Below the pieces are notes generated by a model that was not told the DNA's origin, did no database searches, and saw only the letters and a program-made list of their open reading frames with translations. Both the position numbers and the translations under genes were made by a program. A stretch of DNA of 64,000 bases from Levilactobacillus lindianensis (GTDB taxonomy: Bacteria > Bacillota > Bacilli > Lactobacillales > Lactobacillaceae): contig NZ_RHOD01000014.1 in assembly GCF_003946095.1 (NCBI RefSeq), positions 1-64,000 of the forward strand, written 5' to 3'. How positions within the stretch are numbered: position 1 is the stretch's first letter; each line of letters begins with the position of its first letter. Positions 1 to 11,248 of this stretch are shown piece by piece.

Positions 1-99
1 AGCAACTTTGTTAAAGAGTTGAATAATCGTCCACGCAAGGTCTTAGGCTGGAAAACTCCATCTGAAGTGTTCTATGGGAAAACGTTGCACTTGATTTGA
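1..99 (+). mobile_element. IS30-family transposase, C-terminal end (partial)
   Basis: An open frame runs in from the window edge and stops at TGA 97-99. The 32 residues include LNNRPRKVLGWKTPSEVF and end in TLHLI, which is the typical C-terminus of IS30-family integrases/transposases in lactobacilli (the helix after the DDE catalytic domain). The catalytic part lies outside the window. The right end of the element should lie just after the stop, about 100-110, because a VOC-family gene reads into this point from the other strand and is cut there. The terminal inverted repeat cannot be confirmed without the left end. Confidence 0.85.
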
Positions 100-107
100 C
101 AATTCGT

Positions 108-211
108 CGACTGAACCGATAAACATCTTGCGCACCAAAGACCTCTTGATAATACGCAAGAGCCTCCTTAGCACTGGTAAATGAGAGACTGGGAATCAAA
201 CGAGATTGCAT
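108..211 (-). pseudogene. VOC/PhnB-like protein, 5' fragment truncated by IS30
   Basis: Reading leftwards from an ATG at 211 (or 217), the first ~35 residues (LIPSLSFTSAKEALAYYQEVFGA) match the N-terminal strand-helix of PhnB/YjdN-type proteins of the vicinal oxygen chelate (glyoxalase/bleomycin resistance) superfamily, which are normally about 130-150 residues. The similarity stops near 108-112, where the IS30 end begins, and the frame then continues into transposase antisense. An AGGAAAGG ribosome site lies about 10 bases before the 211 start. The gene is presumably inactive; the rest of it should lie on the other side of the insertion, outside the window. Confidence 0.7.
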
Positions 212-298
212 AAGCATTCATCCTTTCCTGTTGCGGACACGACTGTGGCTCAATTGTAACAATCTTCCCTCGCATGTGATAGTCCAATTTTTAGGCGT

Positions 299-330
299 AA
301 AAAAGCCACCCCCGCAGGGATGGCTTTTAA
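299..330 (-). terminator. Terminator of the rpsF-ssb-rpsR operon
   Basis: On the minus strand a stem AAAAGCCATCC / GGGTGGCTTTT with a short GC-rich loop runs into a T tract, just past the rpsR stop. This is a standard Rho-independent terminator. Confidence 0.85.
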
Positions 331-333
331 AAA

Positions 334-570
334 CTATTCTTCACCGATAAATGGCATTAAGCCCATGATCCGTGAACGCTTGATAGCGATAGTTAACTTC
401 CGTTGGTTCTTGGCACTAGTGCCAGTAACCCGGCGAGGTAAGATCTTACCCCGTTCGGAGATAAACCGACGTAATAAGTCAGTATCTTTGTAATCAATGT
501 ATTCGATGTGGTTGGCTGCAATAAAGTCAACCTTACGACGGCGACGGCCGCCACGACGTTGTCCTGCCAT
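334..570 (-). CDS. rpsR: 30S ribosomal protein S18
   Basis: 78-residue basic protein with the S18 core ([20 protein letters not shown] region without the cysteine, then [28 protein letters not shown]), a normal length for the family. S18 binds S6 on the platform of the 30S subunit. The N-terminal stretch is arginine/glycine rich (GGRRRRK). It is the last gene of rpsF-ssb-rpsR, 28 bases after ssb, and is followed by a strong terminator. In many Firmicutes rplI, dnaC and yybT lie nearby; here they are replaced by a VOC fragment and an IS30 end. Confidence 0.97.
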   Translation of the reverse strand: MAGQRRGGRRRRKVDFIAANHIEYIDYKDTDLLRRFISERGKILPRRVTGTSAKNQRKLTIAIKRSRIMGLMPFIGEE

Positions 571-598
571 GAGAAATTCCCTCCTCGTTTTTTAGTGT

Positions 599-1165
599 TT
601 AGAACGGTAAATCATCATCGGAAATGTCAATTGAATCCCCGGTATTCGCAAATGGGTCGCTAGCATTGCTGCCGGCGTTCTGATTTGGCGTTGTCGGTTT
701 TGGATTCTGATTTTGAGCTGGGGCACTCGAAGTTGGGTTCCCACTCGTAAATGGATTGGCATTTTGATTCTGATTCTGAGGAGCATTATTCACGGGTGCA
801 CCATAGTTTCCATTTCCACCATTGGCGTTCGCGTTACGATTGCTCGAACGTGGTTCCAAGAACGAAAAGTTCTCGACGACAACTTCAGTCACGTAAACTC
901 GTTGACCCTGCTGGTTTTCGTAGTTCCGGGTTTGGATGCGGCCTTCAATGCCACAAAGAGACCCCTTGTGCATATAGTTCGCAAAATTTTCCGCGGATTT
1001 GCGCCAAATGACACAACTAACGAAATCAGCTTCCCGCTCACCTTGCTGGTTGGTGAACCGCCGATCAACGGCCAAAGTAAATGTGGCAACAGCAGCACCG
1101 CCTTGGGTATAACGTAACTCAACATCCCGTGTCAGTCGGCCAGTAAGTACTACTCGGTTGATCAT
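599..1165 (-). CDS. ssb: Single-stranded DNA-binding protein SSB
   Basis: 188 residues. Residues 1-108 form the OB fold, starting [20 protein letters not shown] with the conserved [16 protein letters not shown] segment. Residues 110-175 are an Asn/Gln/Gly-rich disordered linker, and the acidic tip DISDDDLPF is the partner-docking tail used by RecQ, PriA, RecO and others. It coats ssDNA at the fork and in repair. Placement between rpsF and rpsR is the standard Firmicute arrangement and couples it to the S6/S18 operon. Confidence 0.97.
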   Translation of the reverse strand: MINRVVLTGRLTRDVELRYTQGGAAVATFTLAVDRRFTNQQGEREADFVSCVIWRKSAENFANYMHKGSLCGIEGRIQTRNYENQQGQRVYVTEVVVENFSFLEPRSSNRNANANGGNGNYGAPVNNAPQNQNQNANPFTSGNPTSSAPAQNQNPKPTTPNQNAGSNASDPFANTGDSIDISDDDLPF

Positions 1166-1206
1166 TGCTGAATAACTCCTCTCAAATTTAAAAGTCTGTA
1201 GTTAAA

Positions 1207-1503
1207 TTAATCTTCGCGCTTAACGATCATATGACGTAAGATACTGCCATTGATCTTAGCTAAACGGTCGAATTCGTTTAAGGCTTCGTCGTCAGAAGCA
1301 TTTAACGTGATAATGTGGTAAATACCTTCGTTAAAGCCACCGATTTCGTAAGCAAAACGACGCTTGGACCAGTCTTTTGAACTGATCACTTCTGCACCGT
1401 TGTCCGTGACAACCTTGTCAAAGCGTTCAACCAAAGCGGTCTTTGCGCCATCGTCAAGATCTGGACGAATGATGTAGGTAATTTCGTATTTAGTAGTTTC
1501 CAT
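1207..1503 (-). CDS. rpsF: 30S ribosomal protein S6
   Basis: 98 residues beginning [18 protein letters not shown] and containing KRRFAYEI and [10 protein letters not shown], the signature of bacterial S6 (ferredoxin-like RNA-binding protein that pairs with S18). The start is fixed by AAGGAGGTGT about 8 bases upstream. First gene of rpsF-ssb-rpsR; a well-formed promoter and a structured leader precede it, suggesting autogenous control by the S6:S18 complex. Confidence 0.97.
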   Translation of the reverse strand: METTKYEITYIIRPDLDDGAKTALVERFDKVVTDNGAEVISSKDWSKRRFAYEIGGFNEGIYHIITLNASDDEALNEFDRLAKINGSILRHMIVKRED

Positions 1504-1532
1504 GAATCATTACACCTCCTTATGGACTTCAG

Positions 1533-1595
1533 GCCCCCGCTACAATGCGGAAGCAAGGAGAGACACTAGCGTAAGCCAGATACTCACAAGCTAGT
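1533..1595 (-). promoter_or_regulatory. rpsF leader with two hairpins (possible S6:S18 autoregulatory site)
   Basis: The transcript from the promoter at 1596-1624 would carry a first stem ACTAGC/GCTAGT (1590-1595 with 1565-1570) and a second stem GCTTCCGC/GCGGGGGC with loop ATTGTA (1533-1554), 12 bases before the ribosome site. S6:S18 is known to bind a CCG-containing hairpin in its own mRNA in many bacteria; the second hairpin carries CCG and is in the right place. The assignment is inference from position and shape. Confidence 0.4.
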
Positions 1596-1624
1596 AGTAT
1601 AGCATAAACAAAAATGTTAAGCAA
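1596..1624 (-). promoter_or_regulatory. Promoter of rpsF-ssb-rpsR
   Basis: On the minus strand: TTGCTT (1624-1619), 17-base spacer, TATACT (1601-1596). Predicted start about 85 bases before the rpsF ATG. The neighbouring stretch 1625-1842 holds no gene or repeat that I can recognise. Confidence 0.7.
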
Positions 1625-1842
1625 ATCGGGGCCGACCGATGGGTGTTGTTTACGTTACAAGGTTAATTCCGGATCTTAGGCGCCATTATTTTAAATTCCC
1701 CAACTTTTTTCTAATGTATTGAGCCGGCCTCACGGCCACTCTCAGCGTTATTAACTTCTCAGCTACTCACCAATCGAAATTCCCGTTAGCCTTCCATCAG
1801 CGGACATTATGGCTCTCTGAACGGGTCTGCCAGCCGAATCCA

Positions 1843-1871
1843 CAAAAAAAGAACGACTCGCGCCGTTCTTC
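1843..1871 (-). terminator. Terminator of the YwlG-like gene
   Basis: Minus-strand stem AGAACGGCGCGAGTCGTTCT followed by seven T, directly after the stop of the gene at 1880. Confidence 0.85.
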
Positions 1872-1879
1872 TAATTTAA

Positions 1880-2437
1880 TTATTTAATTGGATCGTAGTT
1901 TGCTCGTGGACCCCCAACGTACTTTGGACGAGAACGTAAGGCCGTGACGTGAGCGCCACCCAATTCCTTCAATGAAGGCCGTACCGGAACCTGAACGAAC
2001 TTGACGTGTTGGCCAATGGCCGTGTCCCCAATATCGAGACCTGCTTGGGCCACAACGTGTTCAACTTCAACGGGATCCTTGAACTGCTTGAAGGCAGCGA
2101 TTGAAGCGGCCCCGCCGGCGTGTAAGGCTGGCACTACCGTCACAATCTCAAAGTGATTCTTTTCCGCAACTTCGCGTTCAACCACCAAGCTCCGGTTAAT
2201 ATGTTCACACCCTTGTACCGCCAAGTGAATGCCCAGTGGGCGTAACTTGGCGACTAAGGTCTTGATAATTGCCATCCCCACTGCAGGGTTGGAATCCTTA
2301 CCAATGTGCCCACCAACGACTTCGCTGGTTGAGCATCCTAGAACAAACAAATCACCTTTACGTAAGTGAGCTGCATCCAAAACGTCAGAAACAATGACGT
2401 TCAGGTCAGCTTCAATTTTACTCGTATCTACTGCCAT
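1880..2437 (-). CDS. TIGR01440 / UPF0340 family protein (YwlG-like)
   Basis: About 185 residues covering the full UPF0340 family, recognisable from [30 protein letters not shown] and the C-terminal [16 protein letters not shown]. The family is conserved in Firmicutes (ywlG in Bacillus subtilis, by glyA); its biochemical role is not established. I start at the ATG giving MAVDTSK; a TTG one codon earlier is also open. The gene lies 13 bases after the S-component gene, so it is probably read with the kinase/transporter pair upstream, although nothing in it suggests a B6 role. Confidence 0.85.
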   Translation of the reverse strand: MAVDTSKIEADLNVIVSDVLDAAHLRKGDLFVLGCSTSEVVGGHIGKDSNPAVGMAIIKTLVAKLRPLGIHLAVQGCEHINRSLVVEREVAEKNHFEIVTVVPALHAGGAASIAAFKQFKDPVEVEHVVAQAGLDIGDTAIGQHVKFVQVPVRPSLKELGGAHVTALRSRPKYVGGPRANYDPIK

Positions 2438-2450
2438 CAAATGTCACTCC

Positions 2451-2954
2451 TTAAACTAAATTAGGTTTGAATTTCACAAGACTTTCCACGATGGAAAGCG
2501 TTACGACCATCCCAAACCCGACTTGAACGATGTTACCAAAAATCGAGGCCAATCCGGCTGCCCAACCGAAAAGTAGGGCGGTCGCAAAGTAGTATCCAAC
2601 TATCATAATAACGCTTCCAACTAATAAAGGAAAAATAGTTGTTTTAATTGTTTTGTGCTCGGGGGTGAGGAAACCCACGGCGGCGCCTTGCGCCCCATGG
2701 ATCACCAGTGAGAACAGGCACCACTCGGGATGACCGGATAACAGGTCAATCAGAAAGCCACTGGTTCCCCCAACAACAGCTCCCATGGGGTTCCCAAAGA
2801 GAATCGCCGTAGCATAAATCCCCACTTCACAAAGCGTCACAAAGCCTTTGGTTGCTGGAACCGGGATGATGACCAATAACGACATAGCCACCGTCATCGC
2901 CGTCAGCACCGCGGTTAACGTCATCTGTTTAATTGGATCCTTTGCCTTTTTCAT
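2451..2954 (-). CDS. ECF transporter S component, probably for vitamin B6 or HMP
   Basis: About 167 residues with five or six hydrophobic segments from residue ~12 and the small-protein ECF S-component layout (VPATKGFVTLCEVGIYATAILFG, then GGTSGFLIDLLSGH). S components bind a vitamin and share the EcfA-A'-T energising module, which is encoded elsewhere. The start ATG at 2954 overlaps the kinase stop by four bases (ATGA), so the two proteins are translationally coupled. Coupling to a ThiD/PdxK-type kinase and divergence from a PdxR-type regulator point to pyridoxine (PdxU2-like) or hydroxymethylpyrimidine uptake. The substrate is inference from context. Confidence 0.75.
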   Translation of the reverse strand: MKKAKDPIKQMTLTAVLTAMTVAMSLLVIIPVPATKGFVTLCEVGIYATAILFGNPMGAVVGGTSGFLIDLLSGHPEWCLFSLVIHGAQGAAVGFLTPEHKTIKTTIFPLLVGSVIMIVGYYFATALLFGWAAGLASIFGNIVQVGFGMVVTLSIVESLVKFKPNLV

Positions 2955-3748
2955 TTTGTTTCCTCCTGTCGGCTTGCCCCTTGCCAAACGCTCCCGAGCG
3001 TCGCACTGATCGCCACACCATGGGTAATGCCTAACCGAACGAACGTCTTAGCTGCGGCTACCGCGGCGGGTAATGATTGTCCGTTTGCCAATTCGGCAGT
3101 AATTGCCGCCGAAAAAGTACAACCGGCACCATCCGTGGTCTGACGGTCAATCTTCGGTCCCGTAAACCAGTAATCCTGATCCACGGCCCGGAGATAATCC
3201 AGTGCCACGTCACCCGCGAGGCGGCTCCCCCCTTTGATCACCACATTAGGGCAACCAAAGGCTTGAATCCGCAAGGCGGCTTCACGCATCTGATCGCGAT
3301 TAGTGATGTCAGCGAGGCCACTCAGCTGGCGCGCTTCATCCAAGTTTGGCGTTGTTACGTAACCAAGAGGCAATAATTTATGGGTCATTGCGTCTATGTA
3401 AGTCGTGTGTAGCTGCGTCTCGCCCTCCTTGAAGACCAGGACGGGATCGACCACCAACTTGAGCTTAGTGGCTTGTAACTTGTCGCAGACCATCGTCAAT
3501 GCCGCCTGACTACCCAAGAGCCCTGTTTTGGCAAAATGAACCGGCAGTTGACTCAAAATGGAATCCAACTGCTGACCGATGACGGTCGGTGGAATTTGGC
3601 TTAGATTCACTCCTTCGGGGGTGATGCTGGCCACGCTCGTCAGCGCGCTAAGACCAAACACATTTAGCTCCTCGAACGTCTTGAGATCGGCCTCGATACC
3701 GCCGCCTGCCAAGCTATCCGAACCAGCAATGGTTAAAACATTTTCCAT
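2951..3748 (-). CDS. Pyridoxine / hydroxymethylpyrimidine kinase (PdxK/ThiD family)
   Basis: 265 residues from ATG 3748 (MENVLTIAGSDSLAGGG), preceded by GGAGGGAGC. Ribokinase-fold kinase: N-terminal GSDSLAGGGIEADLKT substrate loop, VVDPVLV, TPNLDEA, VVIKGG, and the anion-hole/catalytic stretch DGAGCTFSAAITAELA near residue 210. The cysteine in GAGCTFSA is shared by ThiD and the Gram-positive PdxK enzymes, so sequence alone does not separate HMP kinase from pyridoxal/pyridoxine kinase. The MocR/PdxR-type regulator next door favours vitamin B6 salvage to PLP. The upstream TTG at 3766 is less likely because it precedes the ribosome site. Confidence 0.85.
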   Translation of the reverse strand: MENVLTIAGSDSLAGGGIEADLKTFEELNVFGLSALTSVASITPEGVNLSQIPPTVIGQQLDSILSQLPVHFAKTGLLGSQAALTMVCDKLQATKLKLVVDPVLVFKEGETQLHTTYIDAMTHKLLPLGYVTTPNLDEARQLSGLADITNRDQMREAALRIQAFGCPNVVIKGGSRLAGDVALDYLRAVDQDYWFTGPKIDRQTTDGAGCTFSAAITAELANGQSLPAAVAAAKTFVRLGITHGVAISATLGSVWQGASRQEETK

Positions 3749-3803
3749 GAGCGCTCCCTCCAACACTCTCTAGTATTGCCCCTCCACGACCAGATCACAA
3801 CAT

Positions 3804-3857
3804 CCAATTGGCTTGTTTTTAACCCAGCCAATTATTATACTGGAGGAAACCAATTGG
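3804..3857 (+). promoter_or_regulatory. Promoter and paired CCAATTGG boxes in the pdxR-pdxK divergent gap
   Basis: A near-consensus promoter TTGTTT (3813-3818), 17 bases, TATACT (3836-3841) points to the MocR-type gene. Two identical palindromes CCAATTGG sit at 3804-3811, just before the -35, and at 3850-3857, over the expected transcription start; a further CCAATT lies inside the spacer. MocR/PdxR regulators bind repeated sites in such divergent gaps, so these are likely operators serving both directions. Confidence 0.6.
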
Positions 3858-3868
3858 AGGGATTACCC

Positions 3869-5272
3869 ATGATTAACTGGTACGCGGATCTACCACCCAT
3901 CAAGCCCAAGTACCGCGCCATTACCCAACTTATCAAACGCCTCATTGAAGAGGATAAACTCCTGCCGGGACAACGACTCCCGGCCGAACGAGAACTGGCC
4001 CAACTCCTAAAGGTCGACCGGTCCACGGTCACCCGGGCCTTCCTGGAGCTGACGGCTAACGGCCTCCTCATTAAAAAGACGGGGAGTGGAACCTACGTCT
4101 CTACCTTGCCGCAGATCGCCAGTCAAGCCGACAAGGTCAACTGGAATCTCTTCTTGGAAAATACGGAATCTCGCGGCGACCAAGCCTATCAACAGCGGCT
4201 CTTGCAGGCCAGGGCCTTAGACCACGGCACCCTAATCGACGGTGCCGCCAACGAGCTCCCCATGGGTCTCATCCCCGAGCTGGGAGCCTTACAGATGGAT
4301 TGGCACGGTTTTCTCCTGGCGCAAAAGCAGGAACAGGATGCCGGCTATCAGCCCCTGATTCATACGATCGGGCAAATTCACACCGATAAGAAGCAATTTC
4401 ATTTGGCTAACCAGACCCTGATCATCGCTGGTGGGGCTCAGCAATCCCTCCTATTGGTGCTCAGAAGTCTCCTGCAGGTGGGGGATGCCGTGGCCTTTGC
4501 CCGACCATCCTACTTCAACTCGAGCGCCATCTTCCAGGCCACGGGGATTCACACCTATCCCGTGCCCCTAACGCCAGACGGCTTGGATCTCGAGGCCCTC
4601 GAAAACGCCATCTTAAGGCACCGAATTAAACTCCTCATTATGAATCCTACCTTCCAAAACCCAACTGGGAGCATCCTGACCCTGGAACAGCGCCAGCGCA
4701 TTCTAAAGTTATGCCAAAGTTACCAGATTCCCATCGTCGAGGATGATGTCTTTGGCTGGCTCGTCGCCAAGCAAGATGAGGTACCGACCTTCAAATCTCT
4801 GGCTCCGGAAAATGTCATCTACTTGAGCTCCCTCTCCAAACTCTTAGGGTCGAGCACCCGGATCGGCTGGATCGTGGCGCCCCAAGCCATCGGGCAACGT
4901 CTCCTACAGGTCCAAAAGAAACTCGACATCGTCCCAAGTATGTTGGCCCAGGTCATGGCTAATTTAGCCCTCAACAATGCCTCATTTGAACCTGAAATTT
5001 CTAAGCTGACCACCCAGTTATCCCATCGCCGTGATCAGGTCACCGCCATCTTCCGGAAGTATCGACCCGACTGGCGGTTCACGACCCCCAAAGGCGGTTT
5101 CTACCTGTGGGTCACGCAAGATGATCCCGATATCTTTAACCAGCTCCTGAATCAGAAGATCCTGGTCAAACCCGGCCCCATCTACGGCACCGACAAACGC
5201 TCTTTCCGGTTTAACTTCGCCAGCATCGACACTGAGAAGCAGCAGCAACTCCGCGATCGACTCAAAAATTAG
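3869..5272 (+). CDS. pdxR: MocR-family transcriptional regulator (PdxR-like), GntR-HTH fused to aminotransferase fold
   Basis: 467 residues from ATG 3869, chosen because GGAGGG lies 8 bases before it. Residues ~5-75 are a GntR winged helix (PKYRAITQLIKRLIEEDKL, LPAERELAQLLKVDRSTV, TGSGTYVS). Residues ~110-465 are a fold-type I aminotransferase domain with NPTFQNPTG, VEDDVFGWL and the PLP-lysine context SSLSKLLGS. MocR proteins use PLP as an effector, and members next to pdx salvage genes are PdxR. It is divergent from the kinase/S-component pair with 120 bases between. The specific PdxR name rests on context. Confidence 0.8.
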   Translation: MINWYADLPPIKPKYRAITQLIKRLIEEDKLLPGQRLPAERELAQLLKVDRSTVTRAFLELTANGLLIKKTGSGTYVSTLPQIASQADKVNWNLFLENTESRGDQAYQQRLLQARALDHGTLIDGAANELPMGLIPELGALQMDWHGFLLAQKQEQDAGYQPLIHTIGQIHTDKKQFHLANQTLIIAGGAQQSLLLVLRSLLQVGDAVAFARPSYFNSSAIFQATGIHTYPVPLTPDGLDLEALENAILRHRIKLLIMNPTFQNPTGSILTLEQRQRILKLCQSYQIPIVEDDVFGWLVAKQDEVPTFKSLAPENVIYLSSLSKLLGSSTRIGWIVAPQAIGQRLLQVQKKLDIVPSMLAQVMANLALNNASFEPEISKLTTQLSHRRDQVTAIFRKYRPDWRFTTPKGGFYLWVTQDDPDIFNQLLNQKILVKPGPIYGTDKRSFRFNFASIDTEKQQQLRDRLKN

Positions 5273-5273
5273 A

Positions 5274-5313
5274 CAAAAAAGAGGCTCACTGCCAAGTTGA
5301 CAGTGAGCCTCTC
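5274..5313 (-). terminator. Terminator between pdxR and gyrA (mainly for gyrA)
   Basis: Perfect stem GAGGCTCACTG/CAGTGAGCCTC at 5281-5312 with AAAAAA on its left, so on the minus strand the hairpin is followed by a T tract. It may also slow readthrough from pdxR, but there is no T tract on that side. Confidence 0.85.
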
Positions 5314-5322
5314 GTCTATTCA

Positions 5323-7866
5323 TTAGTCTTCAGAATGGTTCGTTGGTGCGGTGGAATCTGGTGTCGTTGGCGTATCGGCTGGCTTGTCGGGGTCTCCGGC
5401 AGGTGCATCCGTATCCTCAGAGTCCTCGTCTTCCTTAGCAACCTTGGCCATCGTCGCAACCTCAGAGTCATCACCCAAACGAATCAGGTGAACCCCTAAG
5501 GTCGCCCGACCAGTCTCGGAAACATCCGCGACGCTAAAGCGAATCATGACCCCTTTGTCGGTGATTAACATGATATCTTCATCACCATCAACGGTCGTCA
5601 ATCCCGCTAGCGGCCCGTTCTTGGCGGTCACGTTAACGGTCTTAATTCCCTTACCGCCTCGACCCTTGATTGGGTACTCTTCGGCGGCCGTTTGTTTCCC
5701 ATAACCCTTTTCGGAAATGACAAACACGTGGCTGTCAGGCTTCAACACGCTGGCACCGATGACGTAATCTTGGTCGCGGAGACGAATGCCCCGAACCCCG
5801 GTCGCCGATCGGCCCATCGACCGAACGTCCTTAGCCGCAAAACTAACGGCGTACCCAAGATGGGTTCCGATAATAATGTTGGCCGTGTCATCAATGATTG
5901 ACACGTCGATCAGCTCGTCATTTTCCTTCAGGTTAATGGCCTTCAGACCATTGCTCCGAATGTTGGCAAACTCGTCGACTGGCGTGCGCTTAACCGTCCC
6001 CTGCACCGTGGTGAAGAACAAGTCGCGTTCCTCACTCTTCCCGGCACTCGAAACGTTAATGACCGCCTGAACGTGTTCATTGTTATTGATCCCCAACAGG
6101 TTAATAACGGGAATTCCCTTGGCCGTCCGACCATATTCAGGAATCTCGTACCCCTTCATCCGGTAAACTTTCCCGGTGTTAGTGAAGAACAACAACATGT
6201 CATGGGTCGAGGTGGCCACGAGGTGTTCGATGAAATCATCATCGTGCACGCCCATGCCTTGAACCCCTTTACCCCCACGGTTCTGCGCCTTGAATTCAGA
6301 CGTTGGCAGTCGCTTGATGTAACCATTATGTGTGAGCGAAATGATCACATCTTCTTCGGCAATCAGGTCTTCATCTTCCAAGCTGAGAACTTCGCCGACC
6401 ATTAATTCGGTCCGCCGATCGTCCCCAAACTTGTTTTGAATTTCCAACAATTCATCATAAATGATACTCTGTTGGCGTTCACGGGACGCCAAGATTTCCT
6501 TGTAGTCCTTGATGTTGGCCATGACGTCGTTGTATTCCTTTTCGACCTTCTCACGTTCCAGTCCGGTCAACCGAACCAACCGCATATCCAAAATGGCTTG
6601 CGATTGTTTGTTGGAGAGGCTGTAACGCGTCATCAATTCATTCTTCGCCACTTCGGCGGTCTGAGACTGTCGAATGATGGTGATGATGGCATCGATGTGA
6701 TCCAGAGCGATCCGCAGCCCTTCCAGGATGTGGGCTCTGGCTTCGGCCTTCCGCAATTCAAAGGCAGTCCGCCGTTGAATAACTTCGAGCTGGAAGTCCA
6801 AGTAATACTGCAGGATAGCCTTTAGGCCTAAGACCTTAGGGGCACCCTTAACGATTGCCAACATGTTGATCCCAAATGACGTCTGCATCAACGTCATCTT
6901 GTAGAGATTATTTAAAATAACCTCGGCACTGGCGTCACGCCGGACGTCGATGACGATCCGCATCCCGGTTCGGTCGGTTTCATCGTTGACGTCGGTGATC
7001 CCTTCGATCCGCTTGTCACGGGCCAATTCGGCAATCCGTTCGATTAGCTTGGCCTTGTTGACCATGTATGGAATCTCCGTGGCCACAATGCGTTGCTTCC
7101 CGTTCTTCTCTTCTTCGATATCGACCTTGGCACGCAAGGTAATGGTGCCCTTCCCGGTCTCGTAAGCCCGGCGAATGGCTGCCTTGCCCATCACGATCCC
7201 ACCGGTTGGGAAGTCAGGGCCAGGTAAGGCCTCCATCAACTCAGCCAGACTGGCATCAGGGTTCTTCATCAAGATGTGTAAGGCACTGATCACTTCCGTC
7301 AGATTATGTGGCGGAATGTTTGTGGCCATCCCCACGGCGATCCCGGAAGCCCCGTTAACCAACAGGTTAGGAAAGCGTGATGGGAGCACCACGGGTTCTC
7401 TTTCGGAACCATCATAGTTATCTTGAAAATCAATCGTATCTTTATTAATGTCGCGCAACATTTCCATCGCGATCTTACTCAATCGCGCTTCGGTATACCG
7501 CATGGCAGCGGCCCCGTCACCATCGACGGACCCGAAGTTCCCATGACCATCTACTAACATGTAGCGGTATGAGAAGTCTTGTGCCATTCGTACCATGGAT
7601 TCGTACACGGCGGAGTCACCATGGGGATGGTACTTCCCCAAGACGTCCCCGACCATCCGGGCAGATTTCCGGAATGGCTTGTCGGGTGTAATCCCCAACT
7701 CATGCATATCATACAGAATCCGACGGTGAACCGGCTTTAAGCCGTCCCGCACGTCAGGTAAGGCCCGTTGGACAATCACACTCATCGCGTAATCCAAGAA
7801 GGATGTTCGCATGGTTTGTGAGAGATCAACGTCGGTAACCCGACCTATATAGTCTTGATCAGCCAA
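5323..7866 (-). CDS. gyrA: DNA gyrase subunit A
   Basis: 847 residues. The N-terminal breakage-reunion domain carries the catalytic tyrosine in [10 protein letters not shown] (Y124) and the quinolone-resistance region [14 protein letters not shown], with serine 85 and glutamate 89 as in quinolone-sensitive enzymes. GKGVQGMGV is the GyrA box of the C-terminal beta-pinwheel, followed by six blade repeats and an Asp/Glu/Pro/Thr-rich tail from about residue 810. It forms A2B2 gyrase and introduces negative supercoils. It follows gyrB by 21 bases at the end of yaaA-recF-gyrB-gyrA. Confidence 0.98.
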   Translation of the reverse strand: MADQDYIGRVTDVDLSQTMRTSFLDYAMSVIVQRALPDVRDGLKPVHRRILYDMHELGITPDKPFRKSARMVGDVLGKYHPHGDSAVYESMVRMAQDFSYRYMLVDGHGNFGSVDGDGAAAMRYTEARLSKIAMEMLRDINKDTIDFQDNYDGSEREPVVLPSRFPNLLVNGASGIAVGMATNIPPHNLTEVISALHILMKNPDASLAELMEALPGPDFPTGGIVMGKAAIRRAYETGKGTITLRAKVDIEEEKNGKQRIVATEIPYMVNKAKLIERIAELARDKRIEGITDVNDETDRTGMRIVIDVRRDASAEVILNNLYKMTLMQTSFGINMLAIVKGAPKVLGLKAILQYYLDFQLEVIQRRTAFELRKAEARAHILEGLRIALDHIDAIITIIRQSQTAEVAKNELMTRYSLSNKQSQAILDMRLVRLTGLEREKVEKEYNDVMANIKDYKEILASRERQQSIIYDELLEIQNKFGDDRRTELMVGEVLSLEDEDLIAEEDVIISLTHNGYIKRLPTSEFKAQNRGGKGVQGMGVHDDDFIEHLVATSTHDMLLFFTNTGKVYRMKGYEIPEYGRTAKGIPVINLLGINNNEHVQAVINVSSAGKSEERDLFFTTVQGTVKRTPVDEFANIRSNGLKAINLKENDELIDVSIIDDTANIIIGTHLGYAVSFAAKDVRSMGRSATGVRGIRLRDQDYVIGASVLKPDSHVFVISEKGYGKQTAAEEYPIKGRGGKGIKTVNVTAKNGPLAGLTTVDGDEDIMLITDKGVMIRFSVADVSETGRATLGVHLIRLGDDSEVATMAKVAKEDEDSEDTDAPAGDPDKPADTPTTPDSTAPTNHSED

Positions 7867-7887
7867 ATCTTTACCCTCCGTTCTTCA

Positions 7888-9837
<1,950 letters not shown>

Positions 9838-10992
9838 TTAATCCTCCTTTGTTGCCGAATCGTCACTAGTGGGCGATTCATCCGCCACCACGGTCCCATC
9901 GGCCACGTGAAAAATGGTCGGGTCCTTAATCAACTGGCGGGTAATCCCGCTCAGACTGGTGGTCGTGATAAACGTCTGTACCTTATCTTGGATGGCCGTC
10001 AGCAGATGCGTCTGCCGGGCATCATCCAGTTCTGAAAGGACATCATCTAGAAGCAAGACCGGATACTCCCCGGTCTCCTCCTTCATGAGGTCAATTTCGG
10101 CCAACTTCACACTCAGTGCGGTCGTCCGTTGTTGCCCCTGGGATCCGAATGTCTGAACATTCTTATCGTTGACCCGGAAATGCAGGTCGTCACGATGGGG
10201 CCCCACCAGCGTCGTTCCCTGGTAAAGCTCCTTGTCCCGTTGCTTTTCATATAGCGCACTCAACGCGGCCTGGATGCTCTTGGCGTCGGTCAACGCCTCA
10301 TCAGGCACCTGGGTCGCATAGTGAAACGTTAGCGTCTCGCGTTGCTGAGAGATCTCGGCGTGAATGACTTGCGCCCAGTGCTCCAGCTTATGTAACATCC
10401 GCAGCCGCTGAGCGATGATTTCCGCCCCGTATAGCGCCAATTGATCTGAAAGCACCGATAGGAACAGCAGATCACGCTTCTGTTTATGTTGCAGATCCTT
10501 CAGATAGCGATTTCGCTGCTTCAACAGCGTCCGATATTGACTTAAATTATACAAATAACGCGGATTCATCTGGCCAAACTCCATGTCCATAAAGCGCCGC
10601 CGAATACTCGGGGCGCCTTTGACAATCGCGAGATCTTCCGGGGCAAACAAAATCACATTGAGCTGGCCCACATATTGCGATAACCGAGCCTGCTCAAGGT
10701 GATTGACTTTAGCACGTTTGCCCTGGCGTGAGAACGTTAACTCCAGTGGCACCGTTCCCGCCGACTTCACGACGCGGCCACTGACTTTGGCCGTTTTGGC
10801 CTGCCAGTTCACCAAGTCATGATCGTTAGCTGTCCGGTGACTGCGCGTTAACGCAAGCACGTAGATGGCCTCTAATAGATTGGTCTTGCCCTGTGCATTT
10901 TCGCCGAGGAGGACGTTAATCCCCCGACCCAGCCGAATATCGGCCTCGGGATAATTCCGAAAATGCTGCAGCTGCAACTCTTGCAAATACAT
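9838..10992 (-). CDS. recF: DNA replication and repair protein RecF
   Basis: 384 residues, SMC-like ABC ATPase. Starts [17 protein letters not shown]; Walker [16 protein letters not shown] near residue 30, the family signature GPHRDDLHF, Walker [12 protein letters not shown]. RecF loads RecA at gaps with RecO and RecR. The C-terminal ~15 residues are a Thr/Ser/Asp-rich extension. The start codon shares its last base with the yaaA stop region (overlap at 10992), indicating coupled translation. Confidence 0.97.
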   Translation of the reverse strand: MYLQELQLQHFRNYPEADIRLGRGINVLLGENAQGKTNLLEAIYVLALTRSHRTANDHDLVNWQAKTAKVSGRVVKSAGTVPLELTFSRQGKRAKVNHLEQARLSQYVGQLNVILFAPEDLAIVKGAPSIRRRFMDMEFGQMNPRYLYNLSQYRTLLKQRNRYLKDLQHKQKRDLLFLSVLSDQLALYGAEIIAQRLRMLHKLEHWAQVIHAEISQQRETLTFHYATQVPDEALTDAKSIQAALSALYEKQRDKELYQGTTLVGPHRDDLHFRVNDKNVQTFGSQGQQRTTALSVKLAEIDLMKEETGEYPVLLLDDVLSELDDARQTHLLTAIQDKVQTFITTTSLSGITRQLIKDPTIFHVADGTVVADESPTSDDSATKED

Positions 10993-11219
10993 TATTCACC
11001 CTGCTTTGAGCGTATAAAAAATAATCCTGCCTCAGGTACTGCCACTGTATCGCCAGGATACAGCTTGCGGCCCCGCCGGTTATCCGGTTCGTCATTGATA
11101 TTTACCGTATTTTCCCGTAAATACCATTTGGCTTGGCCACCAGTGCTGATGACGGATTCTTCTTTGAGTAACTGGCCTAAAGTAATGTAGGGCGTGTCAA
11201 TGAAAACGTCTTTTTTCAC
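10992..11219 (-). CDS. yaaA: S4-domain RNA-binding protein YaaA
   Basis: 75 residues with a single S4 domain ([29 protein letters not shown]) and [16 protein letters not shown]. It begins with GTG at 11219 after AAGGGGTG. Members of this family lie between dnaN and recF in most Firmicutes and are thought to act in ribosome assembly (the B. subtilis homologue is also called RlbA). First gene of the yaaA-recF-gyrB-gyrA unit. Confidence 0.93.
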   Translation of the reverse strand: MKKDVFIDTPYITLGQLLKEESVISTGGQAKWYLRENTVNINDEPDNRRGRKLYPGDTVAVPEAGLFFIRSKQGE

Positions 11220-11248
11220 AATTTCACCCCTTAATATTCTTCTCTTAT

